Assembly (NCBI GenBank): GCA_905236265.1
Contig: CAJOOV010000078.1
Span: forward strand, 1 to 13,024
DNA from: an uncultured Oscillospiraceae bacterium
GTDB lineage: Bacteria; Bacillota; Clostridia; Oscillospirales; Oscillospiraceae
Length of the DNA: 13,024 nt
Direction of reading: 5' to 3'
Part shown: positions 6,281 through 13,024 of the stretch, one piece after another
Numbering within the stretch: the first letter of the stretch is position 1
Layout of the letters: each line of letters opens with the position of its first letter
Program-made: the position numbers and the translations under genes
Notes under the pieces: model-generated
What the model was told of the DNA's origin: nothing
The model's input: only the letters and a program-made list of their open reading frames with translations
Database searches by the model: none

Positions 6281-7948
6281 ATGAAGACAGATATTGAGAT
6301 CGCGCAGGCTGCTGAGATGCTGCCCATCCGCCGGATTGCGGAACAACTGGGCATCCGGGAGGAGGAGCTGGAGCCCTACGGACGCTATAAGGCAAAGCTG
6401 AACCTGAACCGGGTCAGGGAGATGCCCCGCAAGGGCAAGCTGATTCTGGTCACGGCGATCTCCCCCACGCCTGCTGGCGAGGGGAAAACCACAACCAGCG
6501 TGGGACTGGCAGATGCCCTCCACCGTCTTGACCGTCAGGTTGTCCTCGCCCTGAGAGAGCCGTCACTGGGGCCTGTCTTCGGCATCAAGGGCGGGGCGGC
6601 AGGAGGCGGCTATGCCCAAGTGGTGCCTATGGAGGACATCAACCTCCACTTTACCGGAGACTTCCACGCCATCGGAGCCGCCAACAATCTGCTTGCGGCC
6701 ATGCTGGACAACCATATTCAGCAGGGAAATGCGCTGGGCATTGACGTGAAGAATATCACATGGAAGCGCTGTGTTGACATGAACGACCGGCAGCTTCGCA
6801 GTATCGTCTGCGGTCTGGGCGGACGGATGAACGGCGTACCCCGTGAGGACGGGTTCGACATCACTGTGGCCAGCGAGGTCATGGCAGCGCTGTGTCTTGC
6901 CTCCGACCTGATGGATCTAAAACAGAGACTGAGCGAGATTATCGTGGGCTATAACTACGCCGGAGCGCCGGTGACGGCAGGTGATTTGAAGGCGGCAGGC
7001 GCAATGACAGCTCTTTTGAAGGACGCCATTGCCCCCAATCTGGTGCAGACGCTGGAGCATACCCCTGCCCTGATTCACGGCGGCCCCTTTGCCAATATCG
7101 CCCATGGCTGCAACTCTCTTGCCGCCACGGATGCGGCGCTGCGTCTGGGTGATTACGTTGTCACAGAGGCAGGCTTTGGCGCCGATCTGGGTGCGGAGAA
7201 GTTTTTGGACATCAAGTGCCGTGCAGGCGGCCTGACGCCGGATGCCGTGGTCATCGTCGCCACTGTCCGGGCGTTGAAATACCACGGCGGCGTGCCCAAG
7301 GGAGAGCTGACCACGGAGAACCTGTCTGCGCTGGAGAGGGGACTGCCCAACCTGCTGCAGCACGTTGAGAATATCACACAGGTCTATCATCTGCCCGCTG
7401 TGGTGGCTATCAACCGTTTCTCCTGTGACACGGAGGCAGAGCTGGACATGATCCGCACGGCCTGCGGCAGGTACGGCGTCAACGTAGCCCTCAGCGAGGT
7501 CTGGGGAAAGGGCGGCGAAGGCGGCGTAGCGCTGGCAGAGGAGGTGCTCCGTGTCATCGGCACGGGGGAGGGCAGCTTTACCCCCTCCTATCCGCTGGAG
7601 CTGCCTCTGCGGGAGAAGATCGAGACAGTGGCAAGGCGCATCTACCATGCCGACGGCGTGACCTTCCTCCCTGCGGCGGAGAAGGAGCTGAAGCGGCTGG
7701 AGGAGATGGGCTTCGGCTCGCTGCCCATCTGTGTGGCAAAGACCCAGTATTCCTTCTCCGACGACCCCGCCCTGCTGGGTGCGCCCAAGGGCTTCTCCAT
7801 CACGGTTCGCCGGGTGAAGGTCTGCGCAGGAGCCAGATTTGTGGTGGTCTACACCGGAGAGATTATGACCATGCCGGGTCTGCCCAAGGCGCCCGCCGCC
7901 GAGCGGATTGATGTGGACGAAAAGGGCGTTATCACCGGACTGTTCTGA
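6281..7948 (+). CDS. fhs: Formate--tetrahydrofolate ligase
   Basis: 555-residue cytoplasmic ligase that joins formate to tetrahydrofolate using ATP, giving 10-formyl-THF for purine synthesis, and in acetogens for the methyl branch of carbon fixation. The length matches the usual 555-560 residues. The P-loop TPAGEGKTTT is at 63-72, followed by the family block from EPSLGPVFGIKGGAAGGG (93-110) to VPMEDINLHFTGDFHAI. Conserved HGGPFANIAHGCNS and TEAGFGADLGAEKF stretches appear in the middle. The start is clear: AGGAGG lies 8 bases before ATG 6281. Control is by the ZTP riboswitch and terminator just upstream, linking expression to the cell's one-carbon/purine state. No folD, fchA or other one-carbon gene is adjacent, so it looks like a stand-alone unit and does not by itself show acetogenesis. 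It ends at a strong hairpin shared with the converging kinase-like gene. Confidence 0.98.
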   Translation: MKTDIEIAQAAEMLPIRRIAEQLGIREEELEPYGRYKAKLNLNRVREMPRKGKLILVTAISPTPAGEGKTTTSVGLADALHRLDRQVVLALREPSLGPVFGIKGGAAGGGYAQVVPMEDINLHFTGDFHAIGAANNLLAAMLDNHIQQGNALGIDVKNITWKRCVDMNDRQLRSIVCGLGGRMNGVPREDGFDITVASEVMAALCLASDLMDLKQRLSEIIVGYNYAGAPVTAGDLKAAGAMTALLKDAIAPNLVQTLEHTPALIHGGPFANIAHGCNSLAATDAALRLGDYVVTEAGFGADLGAEKFLDIKCRAGGLTPDAVVIVATVRALKYHGGVPKGELTTENLSALERGLPNLLQHVENITQVYHLPAVVAINRFSCDTEAELDMIRTACGRYGVNVALSEVWGKGGEGGVALAEEVLRVIGTGEGSFTPSYPLELPLREKIETVARRIYHADGVTFLPAAEKELKRLEEMGFGSLPICVAKTQYSFSDDPALLGAPKGFSITVRRVKVCAGARFVVVYTGEIMTMPGLPKAPAAERIDVDEKGVITGLF

Positions 7949-7977
7949 TGGATAAACCTGTTGCGGCAGAATAACAA

Positions 7978-8016
7978 CGCTCCCTGTACAAATAAACGTA
8001 CAGGGAGCGCTGTTTT
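7978..8016. terminator. Bidirectional terminator between fhs and kinase-like gene
   Basis: Perfect 12-bp stem, CGCTCCCTGTAC (7978-7989) and GTACAGGGAGCG (7998-8009), with 8-base loop AAATAAAC. On the plus strand CTGTTTTAT follows; on the minus strand TTGTTATT follows. It serves fhs (stop at 7948) and the leftward gene, whose stop codon (8015-8017) lies 6 bases from the stem. The T-runs are modest on both sides. Confidence 0.85.
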
Positions 8017-8545
8017 ATCGTCTGATTCCCTCCTGACAGAGCAGGTCAGCGAGAAAAGCATGTACCACTTGGGGAAGCTGTTCCAGATCACAGTCATTGT
8101 GAAACTCGTAGTCGTAATCAAACGCCTCCGCCTCATCATCAGCGGCGTTTCCGTATGTAGTCTGCCCCAGATGCTTGGAGCGTATCAGAAGGGTTGCCTT
8201 CTTTCCGTCCACACGGCGGAGGAAATCCTGAATCTGATCAGCCTCCCGGATATGGACGAAGAGAATCAGCTGCTTTTCGTCCTCCAGGAACTCTTGGTAG
8301 CGCCGCTCCAGATAGAAGTTGGGATAACCGTTGTACTCCGCAAGAAGCCGTTTCAGGCTGGCAAGAAACCGCCTTGCCTTCAAATCCTTTTCGCCATCCC
8401 AGCCGCACTGGCGGGCAATGACTTTCACGGGAGTGATGGCGGAGACAGTCCTTACGGGATAAAACTGGGCAGCCGTTTTACAGAACGTGTCTTTCCCTAC
8501 GCCGCCCTTGCCGTTGATTACAATGACCAGTTTCTGCTGTTTCAT
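8015..8545 (-). CDS. P-loop kinase-like protein, possibly nucleotide kinase
   Basis: 176-residue cytoplasmic P-loop NTPase. Walker A is at 12-20 (GKGGVGKDT), with the GKD[ST] ending typical of nucleotide and small-molecule kinases. A second helpful stretch is FVHIREADQI (96-105), resembling the His-x-Arg-Glu-xxx-Ile block of phage-type (d)NMP kinases. Near the C-terminus, YDYEFHNDCDLEQL (144-157) matches the usual end pattern in which a strand reading Y-D-Y-x-x-x-N-D is followed by a final helix. Length is normal for this fold. I chose ATG 8545: AGGAG lies 8 bases upstream, whereas for the GTG at 8551 it would be 2 bases away. The gene lies 97 bases downstream of glgP on the same strand without a U-tailed terminator between, so co-transcription is likely. 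Substrate is unknown; no acceptor-binding residues can be named safely. Confidence 0.78.
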   Translation of the reverse strand: MKQQKLVIVINGKGGVGKDTFCKTAAQFYPVRTVSAITPVKVIARQCGWDGEKDLKARRFLASLKRLLAEYNGYPNFYLERRYQEFLEDEKQLILFVHIREADQIQDFLRRVDGKKATLLIRSKHLGQTTYGNAADDEAEAFDYDYEFHNDCDLEQLPQVVHAFLADLLCQEGIRR

Positions 8546-8574
8546 ACTCACATCTCCTGTCTAAGCCTGATGAA

Positions 8575-8608
8575 CTCCGGCCGGAAGAGCGTCAACTCTC
8601 TGCCGGAG
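8575..8608. repeat. Intercistronic hairpin between glgP and kinase-like gene
   Basis: CTCCGGC (8575-8581) pairs with GCCGGAG (8602-8608), and inside it AGAG can pair with CTCT around CGTCAA. Neither side is followed by a T-run, so it is a poor terminator. It may stabilise the glgP message or reduce read-through into the downstream gene. Confidence 0.5.
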
Positions 8609-8642
8609 AGCACCGTCAGAATTGGGAAGGAACGAGACGAGA

Positions 8643-10934
8643 TTACACGTCCAGATGCCAGATGTCTCTGTTATACTCTGCAATCGTCCGGTCAGAGGAG
8701 AAGAACCCTGCCATGGCGATATTGACGCCGCACTTCTTCGCCCATGCAAGACGATCCTCATAATCGTCATAGGCCTTTTCTCGCTTGACCAGATAGCTGT
8801 CAAAATCGGGGAAGGTCATAAACCAGTCCTTGTTCAGCAGCTCCTGATACAGACGGTTCAGCCGCTTTTCGTCGCCCACAGCCGTCATAGCCTTGCCGAT
8901 GAGGAAGTCTACCGCATCGTGGATGAAGGTGTTCTGGTCATACCACTTTTTGGAGACATAGCTCTTTTTGGCATAGGCCTCGATCACCTCATCGGCACTC
9001 TGGCCGAACACATAGATATTCTCATCACCCACAAGCTGATGAATCTCCACGTTTGCCCCGTCCTCGGTGCCCAGCGTGACAGCGCCGTTGAGCATGAACT
9101 TCATGTTGCCGGTGCCGCTGGCCTCCTTGGAGGCGAGGGAGATCTGCTCAGACAGATCACAGGCGGGAATCAGCTTTTCTGCGGCGGTGACATTGTAGTT
9201 CTCAATCATGACCACCTGCAAATAGGGGCTTACATCGGCATCATTGGCGATGATCTCCTGCAGGCAGAGGATAGCGTGGATAATATCCTGCGCAATGATG
9301 TAGGCGGGGGCCGCCTTTGCGCCGAAGAGAACGGTGATTTTCCGCTTGGGACGGTAGCCTGCCTTGATGCACTGATAGGCATGAATGGCCCACAGCAGGT
9401 TCAGCTGCTGGCGCTTATACTCATGCAGGCGCTTGGACTGTACGTCAAAGATAGAGTCCGGGTCAATTTCAATGCCCTGCTCCCGCTTCAGCCATGCGGC
9501 AAACTGCTGCTTTTTCGTCTGCTTAATGGCAATCAAATCACGAAGCACCTGTTCATCCTCAAGGAAGGGCTTGAACGCCTCCAGCTTTGAGGTATCCTTC
9601 AAAAACCCGTCCCCGATCTTGCTCACCAGATATGCCGTCAGCTCCGGGTTGCAGCTCATCAGCCAGCGCCGGGGGGTAATGCCGTTGGTCTTATTATTAA
9701 ACTTCTCAGGATAGAGCTTGTAGAACTCGTTCAGCTCGCTCTTTTTCAGAATCTCCGTGTGGAGATGGGCCACGCCGTTGACGGAGATGCCGTAGTGAAT
9801 GTCCATGTGCGCCATATGCACCCGGTCATCACGGTCGATGATGGCCACTTTGTCCGCTGTCTCACCGGGGAGTTTGCGGCGGATGCGGTCATCCAGAATC
9901 TCAATGATGGGGCAAAGCTGGGGCACGATCTCCTTCAGGTAGGACAACGGCCATTTTTCCAGCGCCTCGGCAAGAATGGTGTGGTTGGTGTAGGCGCAGC
10001 ACTTGGAGGCGACTTCAATGGCGGTGTCCAGACTCAGCCCCCGCTCCATGAGCTGGCGAATCAGCTCAGGAATCACCATGGAGGGGTGGGTGTCGTTGAT
10101 CTGAATGACGGCATAGTCGTCCAGATCGGTGAGCACACAGCCCCGCTCCACCGCCTCGTCCAGAATCAGGTGGGCGGCGTTGCAGACCATGAAATACTGC
10201 TGGTAAATGCGCAGCTTCCGTCCGTCGTCATCGGAATCGTCCGGGTAGAGGAAGAGGGTCAGGTTCCTGTCTATAGCAGTCTTGTCAAAGCTGATGCCCT
10301 CGGTAACAAGGGAATCATCCACGCTGTCCAGATCGAACAGGTGCAGCCGATTGGTGCGCCCCTCGTATCCCGTCACCAGCAGGTCATACAGGGTAGAGGT
10401 ATAGGTTTTGCCGCCCATGGTCACGTCATAGTGACGCTGGGAGCGAATCAACCAGCTGTCGTCGGTGAGCCACACGTCCGGGCGAACCTGCTGGGCATTG
10501 TGTTCAAAATACTGCCGGAACAGTCCGAAGTGGTAATTCAGCCCCACGCCGTCGCCGTTCAGGTTCAGGGTAGCGATAGAGTCCAGAAAGCAGGCGGCAA
10601 GGCGGCCAAGACCGCCGTTGCCCAGAGAGGGCTCGGTCTCCAGCTCCTCAATCTCGCCTATATGCTTGCCGTTTTCCTCCAAAAGACGGGCGACATCCTG
10701 ATAGATACCCAGATTGATGAGGTTGTTGGAGAGGAGCTTGCCGATGAGAAATTCAGCGGATATATAGTAGAGCTTCCGCCTGCCCTCCTGCGTCTGCCGT
10801 CCCTCGGCCATAGACTGGGACAGCTTCAGCAGTGCGTCATACACCTGACGGTCACCGGCCTCGGCTATGCTGCAGCCCAGCAGAGCGGTAAGCCGGGAAG
10901 ATAGCTCGGCGGTATTTGTTGCGTTGTCAAACAT
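8643..10934 (-). CDS. glgP: Glycogen/maltodextrin phosphorylase
   Basis: 763-residue alpha-glucan phosphorylase (GT35), which uses phosphate and pyridoxal phosphate to release glucose-1-phosphate from the ends of glycogen or maltodextrin. The ATG at 10934 has GGAGG 7 bases upstream; an in-frame GTG at 11006 adds 24 residues and lacks a site. Conserved blocks: YYISAEFLIGKLLSNNL (56-72), EPSLGNGGLGRLAACFLDS (101-119), INDTHPSMVIPELIR in the middle, the NGITPRRWL region, KRLHEYKRQQLN, and EASGTGNMKFMLNG, whose Lys (about 612) should bind PLP. The C-terminus ends in the usual SSDRTIAEYNRDIW. It is shorter than the usual 800-residue enzymes but no block is missing. The N-terminal regulatory extension of animal enzymes is absent. 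It is divergent from malQ, its functional partner, and is followed by the kinase-like gene. Annotation tools may call it malP or glgP; glycogen versus maltodextrin preference cannot be told. Confidence 0.97.
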   Translation of the reverse strand: MFDNATNTAELSSRLTALLGCSIAEAGDRQVYDALLKLSQSMAEGRQTQEGRRKLYYISAEFLIGKLLSNNLINLGIYQDVARLLEENGKHIGEIEELETEPSLGNGGLGRLAACFLDSIATLNLNGDGVGLNYHFGLFRQYFEHNAQQVRPDVWLTDDSWLIRSQRHYDVTMGGKTYTSTLYDLLVTGYEGRTNRLHLFDLDSVDDSLVTEGISFDKTAIDRNLTLFLYPDDSDDDGRKLRIYQQYFMVCNAAHLILDEAVERGCVLTDLDDYAVIQINDTHPSMVIPELIRQLMERGLSLDTAIEVASKCCAYTNHTILAEALEKWPLSYLKEIVPQLCPIIEILDDRIRRKLPGETADKVAIIDRDDRVHMAHMDIHYGISVNGVAHLHTEILKKSELNEFYKLYPEKFNNKTNGITPRRWLMSCNPELTAYLVSKIGDGFLKDTSKLEAFKPFLEDEQVLRDLIAIKQTKKQQFAAWLKREQGIEIDPDSIFDVQSKRLHEYKRQQLNLLWAIHAYQCIKAGYRPKRKITVLFGAKAAPAYIIAQDIIHAILCLQEIIANDADVSPYLQVVMIENYNVTAAEKLIPACDLSEQISLASKEASGTGNMKFMLNGAVTLGTEDGANVEIHQLVGDENIYVFGQSADEVIEAYAKKSYVSKKWYDQNTFIHDAVDFLIGKAMTAVGDEKRLNRLYQELLNKDWFMTFPDFDSYLVKREKAYDDYEDRLAWAKKCGVNIAMAGFFSSDRTIAEYNRDIWHLDV

Positions 10935-11066
10935 GGTCGAACCTCCAGATTTGTTGTCTGTCACAGCATCGCATATCATCACTGCCCCGGCGGGACAAAC
11001 CCGCACAGGAGGATGTGTATGATTCGATGAGAAGTGCTCCCGTTCGGGACACTTCTACCTATTATA
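10935..11066 (-). promoter_or_regulatory. Promoter region and structured leader of glgP
   Basis: On the minus strand a perfect TATAAT lies at 11066-11061, without a good -35 at 16-18 bases; a TTGACA lies only 7 bases upstream. The predicted start near 11054 gives a leader of about 120 bases. Right at its 5' end is a hairpin at 11030-11056: AGAAGTG/CACTTCT, a bulged C, then TCCC/GGGA around GTTC. Further on are a GCGGG/CCCGC hairpin (10990-11004) and a CCTCCT stretch (11012-11007) able to pair with the glgP ribosome binding site GGAGG (10946-10942). The leader matches no riboswitch class I know. Confidence 0.5.
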
Positions 11067-11164
11067 ACCTATTTGTCAAGTGTCTGGACAGTCTTTTTGG
11101 GAAAAGAATGGAAACGCAGGGACAAAAATAGAAATAAATCTGCATGGGAAAAGGAAAATGAGGG

Positions 11165-11193
11165 TTGTACAGAAGAAGCAAAGGTGTTACAAT
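11165..11193 (+). promoter_or_regulatory. Sigma-A promoter of malQ
   Basis: TTGTAC (11165-11170), a 17-base spacer, and TACAAT (11188-11193) preceded by TGT, an extended -10. The expected start is near 11200, giving a leader of about 62 bases. No operator repeat such as a clear cre site was seen across it. Confidence 0.72.
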
Positions 11194-11262
11194 AAAGTGC
11201 TTTCTGCGCTCTCGGCTGCAAAGGAGCAGGCCATAGTAATCCATGCCAGAGGAAAAAGTGAG

Positions 11263-12741
11263 ATGAATTGTATGAAAACGAAGCAGAATCAGAGATTAGC
11301 GGGTGTTCTTATGCCGGTTGCGTCCCTTCCGGGGACACAGGGGGCGGGTACGCTGGGCAGCAACGCACGGCGGTTCGTGGATTTCCTCGCCCGCACCGGC
11401 TTTCACATCTGGCAGGTACTGCCCCTGAACCCGCTGGGCTACGGCAACAGCCCTTACCAGCCGCTCTCATCCTATGCGGGAGATCCGCTGTATATTGATC
11501 TGGAGCAGCTCGTTGAAGAGGGCTATCTCCCGAAGCTTCCTGCCGTGCTTCCTCTCACTGACCGGATTGACTATGAAGCCGCCAGAGCCTTTCGTGACCC
11601 CCTGCTGCGTCAGGCGTTTTCCGCCTTTGAGGCGAAGGGGCTGGAACAGGGAGCGTTCGAGGCGTTTTGCAGCGCCCAGAGCTGGGTCTATCCCTATGCC
11701 GTCTTTGCCGCCCTGAAGGAGCAAAACGGCGGGAAATGCTGGAACCAGTGGCCGCAGGAGCAGAGAGACTGGATCGTGAACCGCCGCTATGACATCAGCG
11801 GCCTTGAAACGGACATCCGGTTCCGGATGTTCCTGCAGTATGAGTTTGCAAAGCAGTGGAAGGCGCTGAAGGAGTATGCCAACGGCAAAGGCATCTATGT
11901 GGCAGGTGATATACCTTTTTATGTAGGCTTGGATTCTCTGGATGTGTGGCAGGGACGGGACTCCTTCCTGCTGGACCAGCGGGGCAACCCGGATTTCGTG
12001 GCAGGCGTGCCCCCGGACTACTTCAGCCCCACGGGACAGCGCTGGGGCAATCCCATCTATGACTGGGAACAGCTTCAAAAAGACGGCTTCCGCTTCTGGC
12101 TTGACCGCATCTCCTACTCTGCCACTCTGTACGACATCATCCGAATTGACCACTTCCGTGCCTTTGATACCTTCTGGAAGATTCCTGCCTCCTGTCCCAC
12201 CGCCGTGGAAGGAGAGTGGATAGAGCCCCCCGGATATGAGCTGCTGGATACGCTGTTTCAGAGAATGCCCAATCTCTGGCTGATTGCCGAGGATCTGGGA
12301 GATCTCCGGCCGGAGGTGCTGCAGCTGCGGGACGCCTTTCATCTGCCCGGCATGAATGTTGCCCAGTTCACCCTGAACCGCAGGGGCAGCGTCACCCGGA
12401 ATCAGGTCAGCTATACCGGCACCCACGACAACCAGACGGTGCTGGGCTGGTACCGCTCCCTGAAGGAGGGAGACCGATGGTGGGCGGCTCATCAGTTGAA
12501 GAAGACTGGCAGGAGACAAGCGGACGTGGTAGAGCGGATGATCCAGATGGTTCTGGACTGCGCCTCTGACTACGCCGTGATTCCCGCAATGGATTTGCTG
12601 GGGCTGGACGACTCCGGGCGGCTGAATACGCCGGGCACGGTGGGCAGCCCCAACTGGGAGTGGCGGCTGACGGAGCTGGAGGAGCTGGAACGCCGCAGGG
12701 GCAGACTGCGCTGCCTGATTCGGCACGCTGGCCGACTGTGA
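11263..12741 (+). CDS. malQ: 4-alpha-glucanotransferase (amylomaltase)
   Basis: 492-residue GH77 enzyme that moves alpha-1,4-glucan segments between maltodextrins, freeing glucose and making chains long enough for phosphorylase. Recognised by AGVLMPVASLPG near the N-terminus (about 13-24), LPLNPLGYGNSPYQPLSSYAG (about 53-73), GDIPFYVGLDSLDVW (215-229), nucleophile Asp296 in IRIDHF, acid/base Glu343 in IAEDLG and the third carboxylate Asp389 in GTHDNQT. All three catalytic acids are present and the length is normal for Gram-positive MalQ. The start choice is moderate: ATG 11263 has AGAGG about 10 bases upstream, and ATG 11272 (three codons in) is the alternative. An in-frame upstream extension to 11080 lies before the promoter and is not coding. 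Divergent from glgP, with which it forms the usual maltodextrin/glycogen breakdown pair. It ends 21 bases before a strong terminator. Confidence 0.96.
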   Translation: MNCMKTKQNQRLAGVLMPVASLPGTQGAGTLGSNARRFVDFLARTGFHIWQVLPLNPLGYGNSPYQPLSSYAGDPLYIDLEQLVEEGYLPKLPAVLPLTDRIDYEAARAFRDPLLRQAFSAFEAKGLEQGAFEAFCSAQSWVYPYAVFAALKEQNGGKCWNQWPQEQRDWIVNRRYDISGLETDIRFRMFLQYEFAKQWKALKEYANGKGIYVAGDIPFYVGLDSLDVWQGRDSFLLDQRGNPDFVAGVPPDYFSPTGQRWGNPIYDWEQLQKDGFRFWLDRISYSATLYDIIRIDHFRAFDTFWKIPASCPTAVEGEWIEPPGYELLDTLFQRMPNLWLIAEDLGDLRPEVLQLRDAFHLPGMNVAQFTLNRRGSVTRNQVSYTGTHDNQTVLGWYRSLKEGDRWWAAHQLKKTGRRQADVVERMIQMVLDCASDYAVIPAMDLLGLDDSGRLNTPGTVGSPNWEWRLTELEELERRRGRLRCLIRHAGRL

Positions 12742-12762
12742 GAAACACACAGGTCATTTTCC

Positions 12763-12804
12763 TCCCGCCGGCAGAAGGGGAGATGCCCTGCCGGCGGGAT
12801 TTTT
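12763..12804 (+). terminator. Intrinsic terminator of malQ
   Basis: Perfect 12-bp G+C-rich stem, TCCCGCCGGCAG (12763-12774) and CTGCCGGCGGGA (12788-12799), with a 13-base loop, then TTTTT (12800-12804). It separates malQ from the tRNA promoter. Confidence 0.92.
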
Positions 12805-12825
12805 CCCGGCATAGGAAAAAAAGAG

Positions 12826-12854
12826 TTGACAATACTTTGCCGGCGGTATATAAT
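12826..12854 (+). promoter_or_regulatory. Consensus sigma-A promoter of tRNA-Leu
   Basis: TTGACA (12826-12831), exactly 17 bases, then TATAAT (12849-12854): a full match to the sigma-A consensus and the strongest promoter in the window. The predicted start near 12861 lies about 17 bases before the mature tRNA 5' end. Confidence 0.93.
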
Positions 12855-12877
12855 ACCCACTGTTGACAATCGAATAT

Positions 12878-12961
12878 GCGGATGTGCTGGAATTGGTAGA
12901 CTGGCAAGCTTGAGGTGCTTGTGTTCGTATGGGCGTACGGGTTCGAGTCCCGTCATCCGCA
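12878..12961 (+). tRNA. tRNA-Leu (anticodon GAG)
   Basis: 84-base class II tRNA. The acceptor stem GCGGATG (12878-12884) pairs with CATCCGC (12954-12960), and the discriminator base is A (12961), as expected for leucine. The anticodon stem CAAGC/GCTTG (12905-12909, 12917-12921) encloses loop TTGAGGT with anticodon GAG (12912-12914), reading CUC and CUU codons. A long variable arm with stem GTTC/GGGC follows. The T arm is ACGGG-TTCGAGT-CCCGT (12937-12953). The 3' CCA is not encoded (TCG follows), so it must be added by the nucleotidyltransferase. Confidence 0.97.
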
Positions 12962-12970
12962 TCGTTGTCC

Positions 12971-13004
12971 GAAACCGGAGACCTGACAAAAGGTCTCCGG
13001 TTTC
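12971..13004 (+). terminator. Hairpin terminator after tRNA-Leu
   Basis: Perfect 14-bp stem, GAAACCGGAGACCT (12971-12984) and AGGTCTCCGGTTTC (12991-13004), with loop GACAAA. It starts 9 bases past the tRNA. The only T-rich tract is the TTT inside the last bases of the right arm, so termination may be imperfect. No second tRNA appears before the window ends. Confidence 0.75.
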
Positions 13005-13024
13005 AAGCTGTAGACAAAGCCTCG

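Noticed and set aside
8570..8604. Separate promoter for the kinase-like gene from TTGACG on the minus strand
   Set aside because: At 16-18 bases downstream the sequence reads like CATCAG, with almost no match to a -10 box.
9759..10904. Plus-strand open frame of 381 codons opposite glgP
   Set aside because: Antisense shadow of glycogen phosphorylase without start signals or recognisable motifs.
11019..11030. Three-codon leader peptide (ATG ATT CGA TGA) after an AGGAGG on the plus strand
   Set aside because: It lies upstream of the malQ promoter and no plus-strand promoter precedes it, so it should not be transcribed in that direction.
1..13024. Mobile elements, CRISPR arrays, phage or defence genes
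   Set aside because: No transposase or integrase, no regular repeats, no toxin-antitoxin or restriction genes; all intergenic spaces are explained by neighbouring units.
12878..13024. Integration site of a mobile element at tRNA-Leu
   Set aside because: No integrase and no second copy of the tRNA 3' end within the window; the region after 13004 is too short to judge.

Overview
The window looks like an ordinary chromosomal metabolic region of a Gram-positive anaerobe. A G+C-rich gut Clostridia lineage such as Oscillospirales is my best guess. The evidence is strong AGGAGG-type ribosome binding sites, sigma-A promoters with TG-extended TACAAT -10 boxes, a ZTP riboswitch ahead of formate-tetrahydrofolate ligase, a short pyruvate kinase without the Bacillus C-terminal extension, and a lipoprotein with a Firmicutes-type C-terminal Ig-like domain. 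The family assignment is inference; the genus cannot be read from the window. There are no mobile elements, CRISPR arrays, phage genes or broken genes.

Layout. (1) 26-2657, minus strand: a two-domain lipoprotein, preceded on the same strand by a beta-CASP metallo-beta-lactamase nuclease. (2) 2803-4521, plus strand: a divergent AGCS-type sodium/amino-acid symporter, then a small MmcQ/YjbR protein with its own promoter inside the symporter's 3' end. (3) 4551-5969, minus: pyruvate kinase, whose terminator overlaps the 3' end of the YjbR gene. (4) 5970-6280: a dense divergent control region with the pyk promoter, a perfect 10-bp inverted repeat, the fhs promoter, a complete ZTP/ZMP riboswitch and its terminator. 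(5) 6281-7948, plus: fhs. (6) 8015-10934, minus: glycogen phosphorylase followed by a small P-loop kinase-like protein, ending in a hairpin shared with fhs. (7) 10935-11262: a divergent control region between glgP and malQ. (8) 11263-12741, plus: 4-alpha-glucanotransferase and its terminator. (9) 12826-13004: tRNA-Leu(GAG) with a full-consensus promoter and a trailing hairpin.

How the genes fit together. GlgP and MalQ are the usual pair for breaking down glycogen or maltodextrin: MalQ rearranges short glucans and GlgP releases glucose-1-phosphate. Pyruvate kinase then gives ATP at the bottom of glycolysis. Fhs loads formate onto tetrahydrofolate for purine and one-carbon metabolism, and its ZTP riboswitch ties expression to the purine intermediate that builds up when 10-formyl-THF runs short. 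The nuclease, YjbR protein, symporter and lipoprotein have no clear functional link to these.

I found no convincing unknown system. The best leads are regulatory (the pyk/fhs inverted repeat and the structured glgP leader), plus two proteins of uncertain role: the symporter with changed conserved Asn positions and the kinase behind glgP.
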